Shown here piece by piece: positions 23,270 through 35,248 of a stretch of 64,000 bases of DNA. The stretch comes from Acheta domesticus (lineage: Eukaryota > Arthropoda > Insecta > Orthoptera > Gryllidae), in contig JAHLJT010000631.1 of assembly GCA_031308135.1 (NCBI GenBank), positions 173,931,282 to 173,995,281 on the forward strand. Reading direction: 5' to 3'. The notes below the pieces were generated by a model, which did not search any database, had not been told where the DNA came from, and saw only the letters and a list, made by a program, of their open reading frames with translations. Position 1 is the stretch's first letter. Each line of letters starts with the position of its first letter. The translations under genes and the position numbers were made by a program.

Positions 23270-24290
23270 GAAAGATAAAATACAAAAATAGAGCAATATG
23301 ACGTTTGTGTAATCTCAGAGTACCACCACTATCCTTACCAAAAGTTTAAAGAAAAAATTTGGAGCCGTTTTTGAGAAAATCTTGTTTATGTAATCTTTTT
23401 AAAAAATTGAACATATTGCACGCAATATTGCGCGAAAACGTCTAAAACTTCTAAAACTTACAAAAAATTGTACATTACCTTAATTAAAGAACTCAGTAGG
23501 GAGAACAAATTGTATTTAAAGGAAAATCTATATCTTGAACTTTGTAGTTGTAGGAGGGTTTCGAAACAAATTCAAACTTTCGCAATTTTTGAAAATTCAG
23601 AGCTAACCGTAAAAATAGGACATAAAAAATCATTTATAAGTATATTTTCCTCTATTCTTACAATAAATTTAAAGAAAAAATTTGGAGCCGTTTTTGAAAA
23701 AATTTTTAAATATCCGGTGGCTTCATGTAAATCACCTCCAAATTTTATAAATCTTTTTCAAAATCTCAAAGCTTCGACTGGAGCCAGATCGACAGCGGTT
23801 TATTCAATTTGAAAAAATCCTACTTGTGGTTTAGGCGCTTAGGCGCGAGTAATGTTGACAGACGGACGGACGGACGGACGGACATTTTGCTTTCAATTGG
23901 GTTTTTGGTATCAAGGACCCACAAAACAGGGATTCCGGCTATACCACGTGATAGTGGATTTTTTTTCTTAATTTAGCAACTTGGTTTTATCGACTTTTTC
24001 GTTATCAGAGTCCGGCAATGAATTTTGTTCTGCCAAAAAACCGCCGTATTTTCGCGCAGCATTACATAACTTTCTCTATACTACGTATATTACTCTGTAT
24101 ATTACTCCGTATATACATATGTATACGAGAATGTAAAAATGAATGGCCTTAATGAAAGCACTCTCCGGCGTACAAATTTGATTTGAAAGAAAAATCTATC
24201 TTCAATTTTGTAATTGTAGAAAGACGCTAAAAAAATGAAACTTTTGCAATTTTCGAAAATCCAGAGTTAACTGTGAAAATTGGACCTATG
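23270..24290 (+). repeat. M1 modular repeat, copy d (reference orientation)
   Basis: Shows the architecture most clearly. Two core units start at TTAAAGAAAAAATTTGGAGC (about 23345 and 23670, a period of about 325). Next come CTCAAAGCTTYGACT and AGATCGACAG, and then six GGAC tetramers (23861-23883). These are followed by GGTATCAAGGACCCACAAAA, CCACGTG, AATTTAGCAACTTGG, a GTTATC...GGCAATGAATTTTG segment, GCAGCATTACATAACTTTC and an end with CTACGTATATTACTC. A partial core unit follows (24150-24290), into which the LINE 3' end at 24291 appears to be inserted. Confidence 0.8.
23861..23883. repeat. GGAC tetranucleotide microsatellite inside M1
   Basis: Nearly six perfect GGAC units. Other M1 copies carry shorter, interrupted versions at about 34616-34645, 54998-55017 and 59480-59490, so the array length varies between copies. 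Confidence 0.9.
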
Positions 24291-24883
24291 CCACATTCAA
24301 GGCACCTTCCAAGACTTCAAAAAGTTTGTAAAGGACTCCTGCTAGGTTCTTGAAGTTCAATGTTTCCAAACTCCATTTAGTCAGACAATCCATCTTTGAC
24401 CCAGCTCTCCCCGGAAAACATTTAAGAGGACAGAACAGGTAGTAATTACATGACCAAGGATAGGGGATTTCAATCTCAATTTCTGCCATTTATTTAAGAG
24501 GTCAAATCCAGAACCCTGTCCAAAGCATGTTGCAGCAGTCTTTACCTTCCACCTCCTTCTTGAATGCCATGCTAAAGATAATATAAGAAAACTTCTGAAA
24601 ATGGAAGTAACACTAAAATCATTGCTTAGTTCCACAGACGGGTGTGTCAAAGTAGCATAATTCTAGGAAATTACAAAACTGAACAGCCTTATGTAGCTAT
24701 GAACATTGTATTAGTACTTTAGCTAGATTAAACATAACATGTTATGAGAATGTAATTAAGTTTAACATGTTTATTCTTGGGAAAATTGTAACTGCTATGT
24801 TTGTCTGTTGAATTGTATAATGATAGGGGTCGCTGATGATCTCTACATTATCAAGAGATCTTTAATAAATAAATTAAAAAAAC
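24291..24883 (+). pseudogene. 3' end of a non-LTR retrotransposon (C-terminal Cys/His region and 3' UTR)
   Basis: The plus frame from about 24499 to the TAA at 24658-24660 is uninterrupted and reads NPEPCPKHVAAVFTFHLLLECHAKD in two overlapping pieces (NPEPCPKHVAA; FTFHLLLECHAKD), then RKLLKMEVTLKSLLSSTDG. The pattern of Cys residues followed by HLLLEC matches the C-terminal putative zinc-binding end of many Jockey/I-group LINE proteins, which ends in an LLxFLxxT-type helix. Upstream pieces in other frames (DPALPGKHLRG, about 24395-24430) fit the end of an RNase H-like or linker region. After the stop a 3' UTR of about 220 bases ends in AATAAATAAATTAAAAAAA, a typical LINE tail. Clade not certain. 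Confidence 0.5.
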
Positions 24884-27800
24884 AACTGTGAGTAATGTTA
24901 GAGAATGAACGAATGTTCTTATATTCGACTTCTCACATTTACGTTCTTAAGTGCGCAAATACGGATTTTCAAATGAATCAGACCCACAACGTATTCTTAA
25001 TAAACGTATCTATAAAAGCATTACTAGCATAAGCATACAAAACAATCGTCTTTTGATATTTATGAAGATGTGCATACAAAACGATTCATAGAACAATTTG
25101 CAGAAGTAGATGTGAACTCAAGGTAGACTGAGTTTTAAGTTTTCATCTCTTCAAAAATTAGAGGAGCAAAATATGGAAGTGTTAGGCAAATACGGGAAAG
25201 AATCAAATGCAGTGATTGAAGATTTTGCGACATAATTTTTAGAACTTAATGAAAATTATCTTATATTAGGATTACAGAATAAAGTAGGGAAACAGCTTCT
25301 CTTTTATGTGCATTATCAGATATTCTATGTGCATTTTTGTGCATATAAGGAAAAACGCGTAAAACGGGTAGCTGTACTGAACTACCTATTCGCATCATCA
25401 ATACCTGCAAGTACTTTTTAGGGCGATTAGAATGTTGAAATTGCAATATTACCAGTTTATATCCCATGTGGAGGTAACAAGGCCATTGACTGTTGGGAAT
25501 TTTTGAATGGGAGCATAACATTATCAGCTATTACGATTCATTGATAAGTCTAATGCCAGATACTGTAAGGATATATTTGAACAAATATATGCGTGAAAAA
25601 AATTATAAACATGAAAATGATTTTAAAACCGTTTAAATCGTCGGCGAAGCCACTATACAATAGAATACGTAGTACAATAAACGTTTGAAAATAAAAGGAC
25701 GAAAGTGGATGCTTGTACTCAATGTATTTGTACAAGTATTTGTACTATTAAGAGTATGCCCGATAACCCTAATCTGCGACAGTAAAAGATTTATTCACAT
25801 TCATAGGTAGAAATGTTTCAGTTGCTGGCATCGACTCGTTTTCTGAAACCGACCCACCATCTGGCGGCGATTCTCCACACTAGAAGACTTGGATCAATGT
25901 TGGTAATGTTGCCATCTACCAGCTTTTGAGCGAACTAATACGAGACATATCCTTGTAAAATCGTTGGGACGGTTTATTCTACAATCAAAGGTGGTTACTA
26001 CGTACTATAATAAATTGTAAAAAATGTATTTATAAGATTATAATTAAAATTCATTCAAATTTTAATTTTTCCAAGTCTTACAATGTTTTACTCGTAGATC
26101 ATCCGCGTGTCAAGAATGACTTCCCTTGAAGACAATCAATGGCGTGTTATTATTCTCTTTTGAAACGACGCTAATATTTTTTTTGTGTAATAACTTGTGC
26201 TTATTAAAAAATAAATCTTCCAAACAACTCAGCTGTGAAACAGCAAAAAATAATTTAATTTTTCGTTCACTGTAATTAACGACTGGTGCATTTTTCTTTC
26301 AATAATTATTTAAAAAATATTTGTCCCGTTATCAACTCTGATTTCTATTGACAATGGATACAGAAATAAAGCGTAGTTGTTAAATAAAGCGCTGTTAACG
26401 GGAGTGTCATTCGTCTGTAAGTCTGCAGTAATGTCAGGGAATGTCTAAATTAATACAGCGCGAGAACATAAGTAATGTATCTGCAATCTAACGTTTTTAA
26501 CTTACAATTGTGAAATGTATTTTTACTTACAAAAACGGATAAAAAAATTAGTCAGCTGATCACAAGCTGCTTCAACCTTGCATAAGGCGCTGAAATCGAT
26601 ATGTATTATTTTTAATGACGAAAGAGTGGAATTAATTACCTCTGTAAACTTTCCATTATCTTGCTTGAAGTAATTTCAGATATCACTGAAATTAAGCAGT
26701 TATATCATACCAGGAAATGAATTGCACAATACGTATTTTTTCGTCTTATTTGTCGTTTTAATGGTATTATCTGAGTGAATTAATATTTGAAAAATAGTCA
26801 TTCCAAATACCTCTCATGCACTGGAAATCCTAAGATGAATCTAGTAGTCGCCAAGTGACTGTAATTATCACTAATGATTATGGCAAACAATTAATATTTA
26901 ATATGATTATGATAAAATATTAATACGATTATGAAAAATAATATTATAATAATTACTATTAAGTTTATATTAAGCCAACAATACAAATAGAGTGTGAAAT
27001 GACGTAAAACCTGAAAATGTTTATAACAAAAAACAATTATGCAAAGGTAAATTCAGAAACTGTTACAAAAGTTGTCACCCTCATTGCATTGATACACAGT
27101 TGTTATTCAAGTAGGATAAACATACGCTCAGAAATGTTTCGCGGATGCAAGCAAATAAGATTTCTGCCTCTTCAATCGATCTTACATATTACAAAATCAA
27201 GCTTTGTTTTCAGAATGACGTTTGACACTGCTGTGTAATAAAATTTGTAAAATATTAACGTACAATGACTTACGCACCTCGTCCGTGCTGTTTTGCGAAG
27301 GGTAAAACTATTATTTTCATGGACACAATTGATAGATTCTCCTGTAAATTATTTAGCTATTTTTTGATCGGATTTGTAATAAATATACGTTTTTCAATAC
27401 CGGGCTCCCTCGGTGATTCGTCAGTCGCTATCTATATGCAACACGATAAACTGCAGCACAATTTACCATCGAGCGCAACTATTTTTAGTTTTTTTAGCTC
27501 TTCTGGGTACCCACACCTAGCACGGAAAATCAGCAAAATGCAAAATCTACACTACTTAAAAAACATTGAATGAACTAATTGTTATTCTAGGTAGATTAAC
27601 CAATTAAAAACTTTGTAGTAACTTGAAGCACGAAATGTAGATTTTCACTCAAGAATACTCAACTGTAGGGTAAGAAACACGCAGAAGAGCTATTGTTTAC
27701 ACAATTTTTAATCTCGGAAGAAAAACATTTTTGATCACTTAAAGGGAAACTTGTTTTTCACATAAAATTGTTAGATACAATGATAATAACAATACCATCT

Positions 27801-28289
27801 AATCTGTAATGATCTGCTCTATGGTTTTCTATTGTTTTTTGTCCCGGGGATTTCTTTTCAGTTACCTTTGCAAGAACGTTAAAATCCTCAGCCGTTTGAG
27901 GCATGGAATCTTGCCCCTTGTAATATATGTTGCAGAAAAGAGAATAAAAGTGAAACTCGTCAAACTAAGACTGTGGCTGAATGAATACGGACACAAACAT
28001 TACAGATAAGATTACAGATAAAAGAGAGACAAATTTTCTCATTTTTATGTATCCAACTGAAATACTGAAAATCTAGCTCTTTACTTGCCAAAGGGTGAGA
28101 TACGTCCTACTTTTCTGAAAACAAAACGCAATGCCTTTTCATGGCCTCTTACTGCAAGCACGCCCTGCTAGCTATCGTCGCGTCGGATTGTTTCACGAGT
28201 TCGCTCCAGGGCCTCAAGAGGCCATGATAATTCGTTTAACTTTTAGACGAAACTACACTTTAAAAACTAACTAGAGCTCAAACCGCACG
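24884..28289. other. Long AT-rich stretch without recognised genes
   Basis: Frames of 60-100 codons (25261-25521, 27017-27238, 27265-27573) lack motifs. 26880-26960 is very AT-rich with short palindromic ATTAAT runs. A GC-richer patch at 25850-25930 carries no frame of note. Confidence 0.45.
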
Positions 28290-28500
28290 TAATTTCTCGC
28301 CCCATACTTTCAAGCAAAATTACGCTAAAAGTAATCAAATTTTCAAAAATATGTAAATGGCCTTATTTCAAAATCCATCTTCAAAGATCAGACTTCATTC
28401 AAGATAAAAATTCTCCCTTCATAATTGCAATTGTAGGGAGGCGCCGAAAAAAATGATTTATTGCAATTTTCTAAAAAATGAGAGTTTTCAACGGAAAGGA
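28290..28500 (+). repeat. M1 modular repeat, copy e (single core-unit fragment)
   Basis: Matches the core unit at 59050-59215: AAATTACGCTAAAAG, TTTTCAAAAATATG, TGGCCTTATTTCAA, AATTGTAGGGAGGCGCCGAAA. It lacks the terminal block and ends at a GA-rich microsatellite. Confidence 0.6.
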
Positions 28501-28549
28501 GACTTACACCATTCTCACAGACAGAGACGAACAAAGGCGGACAGAGGAC

Positions 28550-28611
28550 AAAGAGAGAGAGAGAGATAGACGCAGAGGGATGCAGAGAGAGATGCAGAGA
28601 GAGAGAGAGAT
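28550..28611. repeat. GA-rich microsatellite
   Basis: Imperfect (AG)n with GATGCAGAGAGA variants. Frames across it are low-complexity. Confidence 0.9.
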
Positions 28612-31600
28612 TTAAACTCTCCCCCTCACGCCCCTTCGGCCACGATGGAATATTACATGTCACTTCCCGCCTTTCTCGCTCGCGCCGCTAGAAGTCGAAT
28701 GATCGCAAGCACTGCGTGATACGGTCGCGATAATACGATATCTGGCAGCCTGACTGAGAATGTCGCGAAATACTGGGACGTATTCCATCTTCAAGGCGGA
28801 CCTTGAGGGCCAAGGTTAGAAAAATCGAAGTATAGTTTTGGCCTTTCCAGACCCCAAGGTGTTCAAGAGAGGATGACTGCGGGCTCAACGGGCGATTCGC
28901 AGTACAACGATTTCAGAGTAGTGCAGACAGAAGTTTCCCGACTCTCTAACATTTCGCAGGACTTCCACTACCATACAGTAAACAAACATGCCCTTTATAA
29001 TGACTGAAAATTATGATTGAATCTGCTCCTTGAACAATGCTATAGCATGAGTGTTTTCCTTCTTACTTCTGTTCATTCATTTGAATGAAATGTGAAACTC
29101 AGCATCTTGGATTGCTTGGACATACTACAAGGGCTTCGTCGGGACTTTGCCATTAATCATACGAGTGCAGTTCGTACAGTCCCGGAATGCAAAGGTTACG
29201 TCATGTTATATACACGTATATGCAGTAAACCTGTCGAATACTCCAGTCGTTTTCGCATGCTATTGATGTTTTATATTTGTTTAAAAGAACAATAGCTTTC
29301 TACTTCAGCTTCCACATGCTATTTTAAGTTTTTCTTTGCGAAATTGCGTTCGAAGTTTTATAACTTTTATTTAACGCGACTTTGAAGTCACTTTTTAGCA
29401 CGATATTCTCTGCTACGAAAGCACGTTCTACAGATACACATAGCGTAGCACTGGGGTTATAGGGATAAGTTTTACCTTGTTCAAAGCTCGCCATGAAATC
29501 TATTATTGATGAATTACTTCAAAATGAATTCTACGCTCAGTAGATAATCGGGTTAGTATTTAAAAATATCTAAAGCCTGGATTTTACAGATATATTGCAT
29601 GTATTCCCCTTATAAAAATATTACTCCTTGTTCAATAGTCTTGTCTTTCGTTTCATGCCATTAGACAATGTGGTCAAGGAGGCCGCTATAATTCCCTGTA
29701 CCTTGAACAGCTGTGTTACCCTCAACCGTGCTATGAACGTTCGAGCACCTACTGAAACAACGGATAACGCTAAATAATATTAACCCTGTAATGTTACATG
29801 TACGTAACCACTTTTCTGGTGAACTTATATTTGCACCTTTTGCACTTATTGCACATTTGATTTCTTCAATAGACAGAGTCATCCTAAACGTAACATAAGT
29901 AAATTGTTTCATCCTGATTGTTAGATGTTGATTAGCTAAGTTCTAACTGTCTTGCTATCTGTAGCACAAAATGCTCATATAACCACCGTTTAGGGTTTTG
30001 TAGCGCCAAAGTGTATGTAGTAGTGCATGTGTATAGTAGTCTCTAGTGTTATAACTTAACAAAACATAATAATGGTTTAGCACTAAAAGTTGTAACTTGC
30101 TACCATAGAGGACCAACAATGACACTACGCACACGGATGCGACGACATTGAGCGAGCGCTGTGTGCACAAAATTACCTTGGGCATTAGAGGGGTTAATAA
30201 TTATTCATGTAATACAAATGTAGTATAGATTGATTTGTCTTCTCAATGTGAATATAAAAAAATACAGTGCTTCATTTAAAAGTACAAACATTAAAACAGA
30301 AACATTTGTAAAAACATCTATTACAAATAACGTGACTGTATCCTGACTCATTCAATTACAATCCCATTCACGTATACTAAATCGTGGGAGAATATTTGAC
30401 ATGGACGCTTTTCGAGAGTTAAGGTAGAATTCTCGGCCGAAGATCAGGAAAGCTACGAGCACAAAGACTTGAATAGGCTGGAAGCCAATACCTTCGCATG
30501 TGTCGCGAATTAATGAATTGGCCTAACAATTCTCAAATCTTCAAGCAATCAAAAAATCGAATAAAAAATATTTAACTAATGTTGAAAGGTGAATTTCCCC
30601 CTTTTTGAAAAACACTGATGCAAGTAAGTTATTGAAATAAGTTGAAAAGTGTATTACGTAATTTACTACAGCAACTTAAAGCATTTGCAATAATAAAAAC
30701 ATTAAACAAACATTTCATGCACTTGCGTCAGAGTAATATGTGCAATTAAAATTAAGGTTATAATTTTCCCTAGAGCATTACAAAAGAAAAAATGTGTGAT
30801 GTACAAACCAAAATTCTGATGCGCAGATCGGCAAGTCGCATGGATTTACGGCGAAAAGTGGCATCGTGGGCGAGAAAAAGTACTCGCAAGCTTCTTTGCA
30901 ATACTTGCAAATGTCGATTTCCAATTCTGCCGGCATCACCGTACTGTCAATTCAATGAAGTATAAAAATGATTTACCGCTTTAATCACTTGATCGCCCTT
31001 ATTCCAAGAGAATAAAGCAGGTTACTGGCTCGGGTTTCAAACGCACATTGTCACACAATTTTCTAAAGCAAAGCGCTAATCTGCACGTGTTGAAGTATCG
31101 CGAAAGAGAGCCAAATAACGACTAATTTGTAGGAGCCGGTTGCAAGAGCAATGGTCATAAGCCAACGCCTCTCGTGGGAAGAAGTCGAAGTACTGCTCCT
31201 TGCCCTAATAACCGGAAGATGTCGACGTCTACTAAAAACAAAACTGCCTTAGACCTACAAAATTTAAAATCATGAAAATGAGTGACAAGGCAGTTGAAAG
31301 TCTTCACACATAAAATTCATTCTAATAAAGAAGGAAGTAGAATTAAAATTTCATAAAAATACAGTGGGTAAGAAACAAAATGGTCTGCAAAGAGAAAACC
31401 AACTCATACGCACTTCTACACTTAAAAAACAAAAAAAATATATAAATAGCAGTTTATGTAGTCCATTTTAGGAAAATTAGACGCGCTGACAGAGCTTATA
31501 CCAACTGTATATATACTAAATGTACGTCTTAATGGAGCTTATACCAACTGTAAGGAAGCGGAATCGAAGATAATATGTTAAAATCTCCAATAATGCAATG

Positions 31601-32589
31601 GTATTTGTTCCCTTTACTAATGGAGCGCTTTCCTTCTCACACCAACAAATGGGAAATCTGAAACACCGTTTTATTCGTAAGCCAACATTACTTCATTATC
31701 ATTCAAACGTATGATAGTTTTTACCACAACACTCACCGAGAACAAAAATGGCATCACTTTCCTTAAAAAATGGTCATAATAGAGCATGCAAAGTATAATA
31801 GAGTATGGTCATAAAAGAGTATTTCTCAGATGTCGTAGAAACAGTATAATCAATAGACCAAAAATTAACACTTCGATTTCTTCACGTCTACCAGAATTAT
31901 TGATAATGATTCTGATATTTTAGATTAGATTTATTACTAATTCTGCAATTAAGTTTGAGGACTTGGTGGCAGAATATACTAATTTAACATTACATAACTT
32001 AACAATTTTACAAAATTTACAAACTTTACAATTTAACATGAACATTTCACCGTGCGGTTATAACATATGAAAATGTTATAACCTTCAGGATATGAAGGGT
32101 CATTTTACAATCTATTTAGTATAAGAAAGATTAAATATTAGTCTATATGACTCAATAAATTATCAATGGGTAGATCATAATTATGGGGCTCTCTCTCATA
32201 ATTTCAAAGCGTTGAGCGTTGACATTGGATACTGATTGTGAAGTCACTAGAGGACTTGAATGCTCATTTCAAAGCTGGAGGGACTGGTTTCATTTCTTTC
32301 TAGAATGTCTACCGTGGCGGGCTTTTTAACCTATTTGTTATCATATTGTAATTAAATATTCCGTAGTAGGGAAGTAATTTATACCAGGTATTTTCGATTA
32401 TTCATGTATTCCATATTTTTCAAACCTGAATGTTCAAGATTTTAAATAATTTGTTGGTGTTTTCTAACATTTAATATTTTGTTGAGAGTATAGACAAAAT
32501 TATAAAAAGGCAAAGCGGGATCTATTAGACCTTCTGCCACTCGCCTAAATAGCTTGTGTTGCCCTGACCTGCCCAGTTCGTCTGGAAGA
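28612..32589. other. Spacer, mostly AT-rich, no recognised genes
   Basis: A moderately GC-rich portion at 28640-28900 carries a 66-codon minus frame without motifs. A pair of identical 18-base segments (GAGCTTATACCAACTGTA) lies at about 31494 and 31535. A short open frame on the minus strand at 30790-30945 contains two CxxC pairs but matches no domain I know. Confidence 0.4.
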
Positions 32590-33110
32590 GATCGGAATAG
32601 GTGTCTCAGGGCACTGATGTGCCTCTGACAGGAAGGTCCAAAGTTCGAGTCGCGACAGTGGAAGGATTTTTTTGTCACTAGGTAGAAAGCTAGGAGGAAT
32701 TTACTCGCTGTCTGGAAGAGAATTCTACTGCTCTGATTGGTACTTTCACCGATCAGTACCAGACGAATCCCAAAGCAATACTCTGACAAATGGGCCGCCA
32801 GTGAGCTTTCATTCCATTTCCTGGTCTTATTCACACCCCTTACTTACATGCACCACATTATCACATATGCCGGAAGACAAGTCGAGGGCTTAGAGACTGT
32901 CCCGGCTGGAGCGGTGCCCCGCTGGTGGGAGATACTGATTGGGGAAAACCCCAACAGCCAACAGATATGTCGACGCCTGATCTCACCATTCAGCGAATGA
33001 AGATTACTGCCGCCTCCCAATGAAAAACCTTCCACTACATTTATGGAACTAGTGGCCTCAGCCCCCCTTGACGTGCCGGAATCACTAATCAATCAGTCAT
33101 CAGGGAGAGG
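32590..33110 (+). repeat. tRNA-headed SINE, copy 3 (most complete)
   Basis: A-box-like TAGGTGTCTCAGGGCA and B-box-like AAGTTCGAGTCGC about 40 bases apart form a tRNA-like head. The body continues through CCGATCAGTACCAGACGAATC, GGGCCGCCAGTGAG, CCCGCTGGTGGGAG, GGGGAAAACCCC, CCTGATCTCACCATTC and GGAACTAGTGGCCTCAG, matching the copy at 11.9 kb throughout. At about 520 bases it is long for a SINE. The many overlapping frames here are shadows. The element boundaries were estimated from the extent of the match, not from a target duplication. Confidence 0.75.
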
Positions 33111-33265
33111 TAGGGATAGATCACAATGTACGATAGTGAAAGGGGAAAAATTTAATGAAGAATGTCAAACAAAATAATAAAACCCTGAAGAATGTGCATG
33201 GTGAAAGTATTGGTTGAGGGGCGACGGGTAATAACAGGTGAAGACTTGCCGACAACGCGTAGAAG

Positions 33266-33281
33266 ACGAAAACACAAGATG
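33266..33281. repeat. 16-bp direct repeat, left copy (candidate outer target duplication)
   Basis: ACGAAAACACAAGATG is repeated exactly at 42397-42412. The two copies bracket the hairpin insert plus the foldback element and probably mark insertion of the small hairpin element that later received the foldback. Confidence 0.6.
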
Positions 33282-33430
33282 GATGATCTTGGCTGTCCGA
33301 GTGACGCCGCGTCGAAGGCTGTGTTGCCGACCTTTTGACCATCTTATCGTGGTCTTCCTCAGGGCTGGTATGCACGTCGGCAACACAGCCTTCGACGCGG
33401 CGTCACCCGGACAGCCAAGATCATCCACAT
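33279..33430. repeat. Hairpin with arms of about 54 bp, remnant of a small nested insert
   Basis: GATGATCTTGGCTGTCC...GACGCCGCGTCGAAGGCTG...TTGCCGAC on the left pairs with GTCGGCAA...CAGCCTTCGACGCGGCGTC...GGACAGCCAAGATCATC on the right around a loop of about 45 bases (TTTTGACCATCTTATCGTGG and on). The right side continues into the foldback insertion site. Frames on both strands (33121-33432) are shadows of this palindrome. Penelope-like elements can leave similar terminal inverted structures. That assignment is only a guess. Confidence 0.7.
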
Positions 33431-33432
33431 GA

Positions 33433-33441
33433 CTCCGGCCG
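33433..33441. repeat. 9-bp target-site duplication of the foldback element (left)
   Basis: CTCCGGCCG is exactly repeated at 42371-42379 immediately outside the other end of the element. Confidence 0.88.
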
Positions 33442-34240
33442 AGCCATCTAAAGCTAGCAGCGCCCAGAAACCAATTTCAACCAAACTATATCCAAAATTT
33501 TAGGCTAATTTTAGGCTAATTAAATGCTCTATTCCCGAATTTTAGGCTCCTCTGGATTTCCGAAAATCGTGGGCGCTGCTAGCTTTAGTCTAAAGCTAGC
33601 AGCGCCCAACCAGAATCTATCTCAAAATCAATTGTAAAATCTGAAACCCATCCCAAAATTTAAGAATAATTTTAGGCTCTTGGAAAAAAATTTTCCCCGC
33701 CTTCAAATTCCAAAAATCAGGACTGTACAAAACGAAACAAATAACATTGGTTCTTATGGGCGAATAAACATCAAAATCAAAATACCTTAGGAAAAATCTG
33801 AAAACCCTCCCAAAAGTTAAGAATAATTTTAGGCTCTTGGAAAAAAATCATCCCCGCCTTCAAATTTTAAAAATCAGGGCTGTACAAAGCGAAACAATTA
33901 ACATTGGTTCTTACGGGTGAAATAACACCAAAATCAAAAAACCTTAGGAAAAATCTGAAACCCCTCCCAAAAGTTAAGAATAATTTTAGGCTCTTTGAAA
34001 AAAATCATCCCCGCCTTCAAATTCTAAAAATCAGGGCTGTACAAAGCGAAACAATTAACATTGGTTCTTACGGGTGAAATAACACCAAAATCAAAAAACC
34101 TTAGGAAAAATCTGAAACCCCTCCAAAAGTTAAGAATAATTTTAGTCTTGGAAAAAAATTATCCCCGCCTTCAAATTCTAAAAATCAGGGCTGTACAAAG
34201 CGAAACAATTAACATTGGTTCTTACGTGCGAATAAACACA
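33442..34240. repeat. Foldback left arm
   Basis: Terminal module 33448-33588 begins CTAAAGCTAGCAGCGCCC and ends with the complement of the same motif, so it is itself a small inverted repeat. Four 157-bp units follow, marked by TAATTTTAGGCTCT at about 33667, 33824, 33981 and 34136. Each contains CCCCGCCTTCAAATT, AATCAGGRCTGTACAAA and ATTGGTTCTTA. The inner units are more similar to one another than to the outermost, as expected from unequal exchange. Confidence 0.9.
33571..33607. repeat. Perfect 37-bp palindrome in the left arm
   Basis: GGGCGCTGCTAGCTTTAG, one central base, then its complement. The same palindrome lies at 42205-42241 in the right arm. It joins the terminal module to the tandem units. 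Confidence 0.95.
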
Positions 34241-34862
34241 ACTCACTATGAAAGAACTTACTATGAAGAAAAAAATACATTTGAAGGAAAAATCTCCATC
34301 TGCAATTTTGTAGTTGGAGGAAGACGTTGAATAAAATTCAAAATTTTGCAATTTTCGAAAATTTGAGTTTACCGTGAACATCGTACCTATGTCACCATAA
34401 TATGTGCATTTTACTCTGTTCTTACAAGAAATTTAAAGAAAAATTTGGAGCAGTTTTTGAGAAAAGTTTAAAAACGTTCGGGGAGCTTCATGTAAAGTAC
34501 CCCAAAATTGTATAGAATCTTTTTCCAAATCTCAAAGCTTTCACTCAAACCAGATCGTGCGGGGAATATCCATTTTGGAAGAAATCGTACTTACGGTTTA
34601 GGTGCTAGCAGTGTTGACGGACGGACGGGGACGGACGGATGGACGTTTTTCTTTCAGTTGGTTTTTGGGAATCAAGGACCAACAAAAATCGGGTTCTGGC
34701 TACACCACGTGTTAAGGGATTTTTTTCTTAATTTAGTAACTGGATTTATCCAGTTTTTCGTCATCACGACCAGACAACTAATTTTTTGCTGGCGAAAATT
34801 CGCCATTTTCCCCGCAGCATTATATAACTTTCCCTATACTACGTATATTACTCTGTATTTAA
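34241..34862 (+). repeat. M1 modular repeat, copy f, inside the foldback element
   Basis: Runs from a core unit (CACTATGAAAGAACTTACTA..., GTTGGAGGAAGACG) through TTAAAGAAAAATTTGGAGC, AGATCGTGCGGGG, an interrupted GGAC array (about 34616-34645), ATCAAGGACCAACAAAA, CACCACGTG, AATTTAGTAACTGG, and CGCAGCATTATATAAC to CTACGTATATTACTC. It starts exactly where the left arm's last tandem unit ends, so it inserted there or was captured during arm growth. Confidence 0.8.
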
Positions 34863-35248
34863 GTAGCGTTTATTGTCGACAGAAGAATTTTTATACATGG
34901 TGGTAGTTTCCTTATTGCTTTTATCTTCGAAATTCTCTTATCCTGAAATGACCTGACACTAAGCACAGGTGTCACTGTCACGTCCTTGTTGTCTACACTG
35001 ATTACTATTTACACTATTTACATTTTAACTGCTCCATCACTGCACCATCTTCTTTGACAGGGTGTAGGGGCATCGAGGGGCTCCTGGTGGTGGCGCGGGA
35101 GTTTTTAGGTGCGGATTGGCCTACGCCAGACGATGCCCGCGGCCGAGGCGGCCCCCGCCGGGCACAGTTTTATTTATTTACACACACGGCGGTATTCGGC
35201 AGGGACCAGGTCTGGACGGTGTGCTTGTAATAGCAGGCGCCACTACGT
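34863..35248 (-). other. GC-rich block, possible solo LTR fragment
   Basis: About 380 bases, GC-rich at 35040-35245. Read on the minus strand it contains an AATAAATAAAACTG run, repeated TGTAAATAGTG motifs and an ACAATAAACGCTACTT end, which resembles the layout of an insect Gypsy-type LTR. No primer-binding site, matching second LTR or target duplication was found. Frames at 35109-35312 are probably accidental. Confidence 0.3.

Noticed and set aside
30790..30945. Minus-strand frame with two CxxC pairs after a TTGACAG acceptor-like site
   Set aside because: No domain match and only about 50 codons. Not enough to call an exon.
32442..33092. Several frames of 63-130 codons on both strands
   Set aside because: They are translations of the SINE and its flanks, and their phases are broken in the copy at 11.9 kb.
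33121..33432. Three overlapping frames of 64-87 codons
   Set aside because: They arise from the hairpin with 54-bp arms, which automatically opens mirrored frames.
34508..34906. 132-codon plus-strand frame
   Set aside because: It is a translation of M1 copy f. The frame is not conserved in the other M1 copies.
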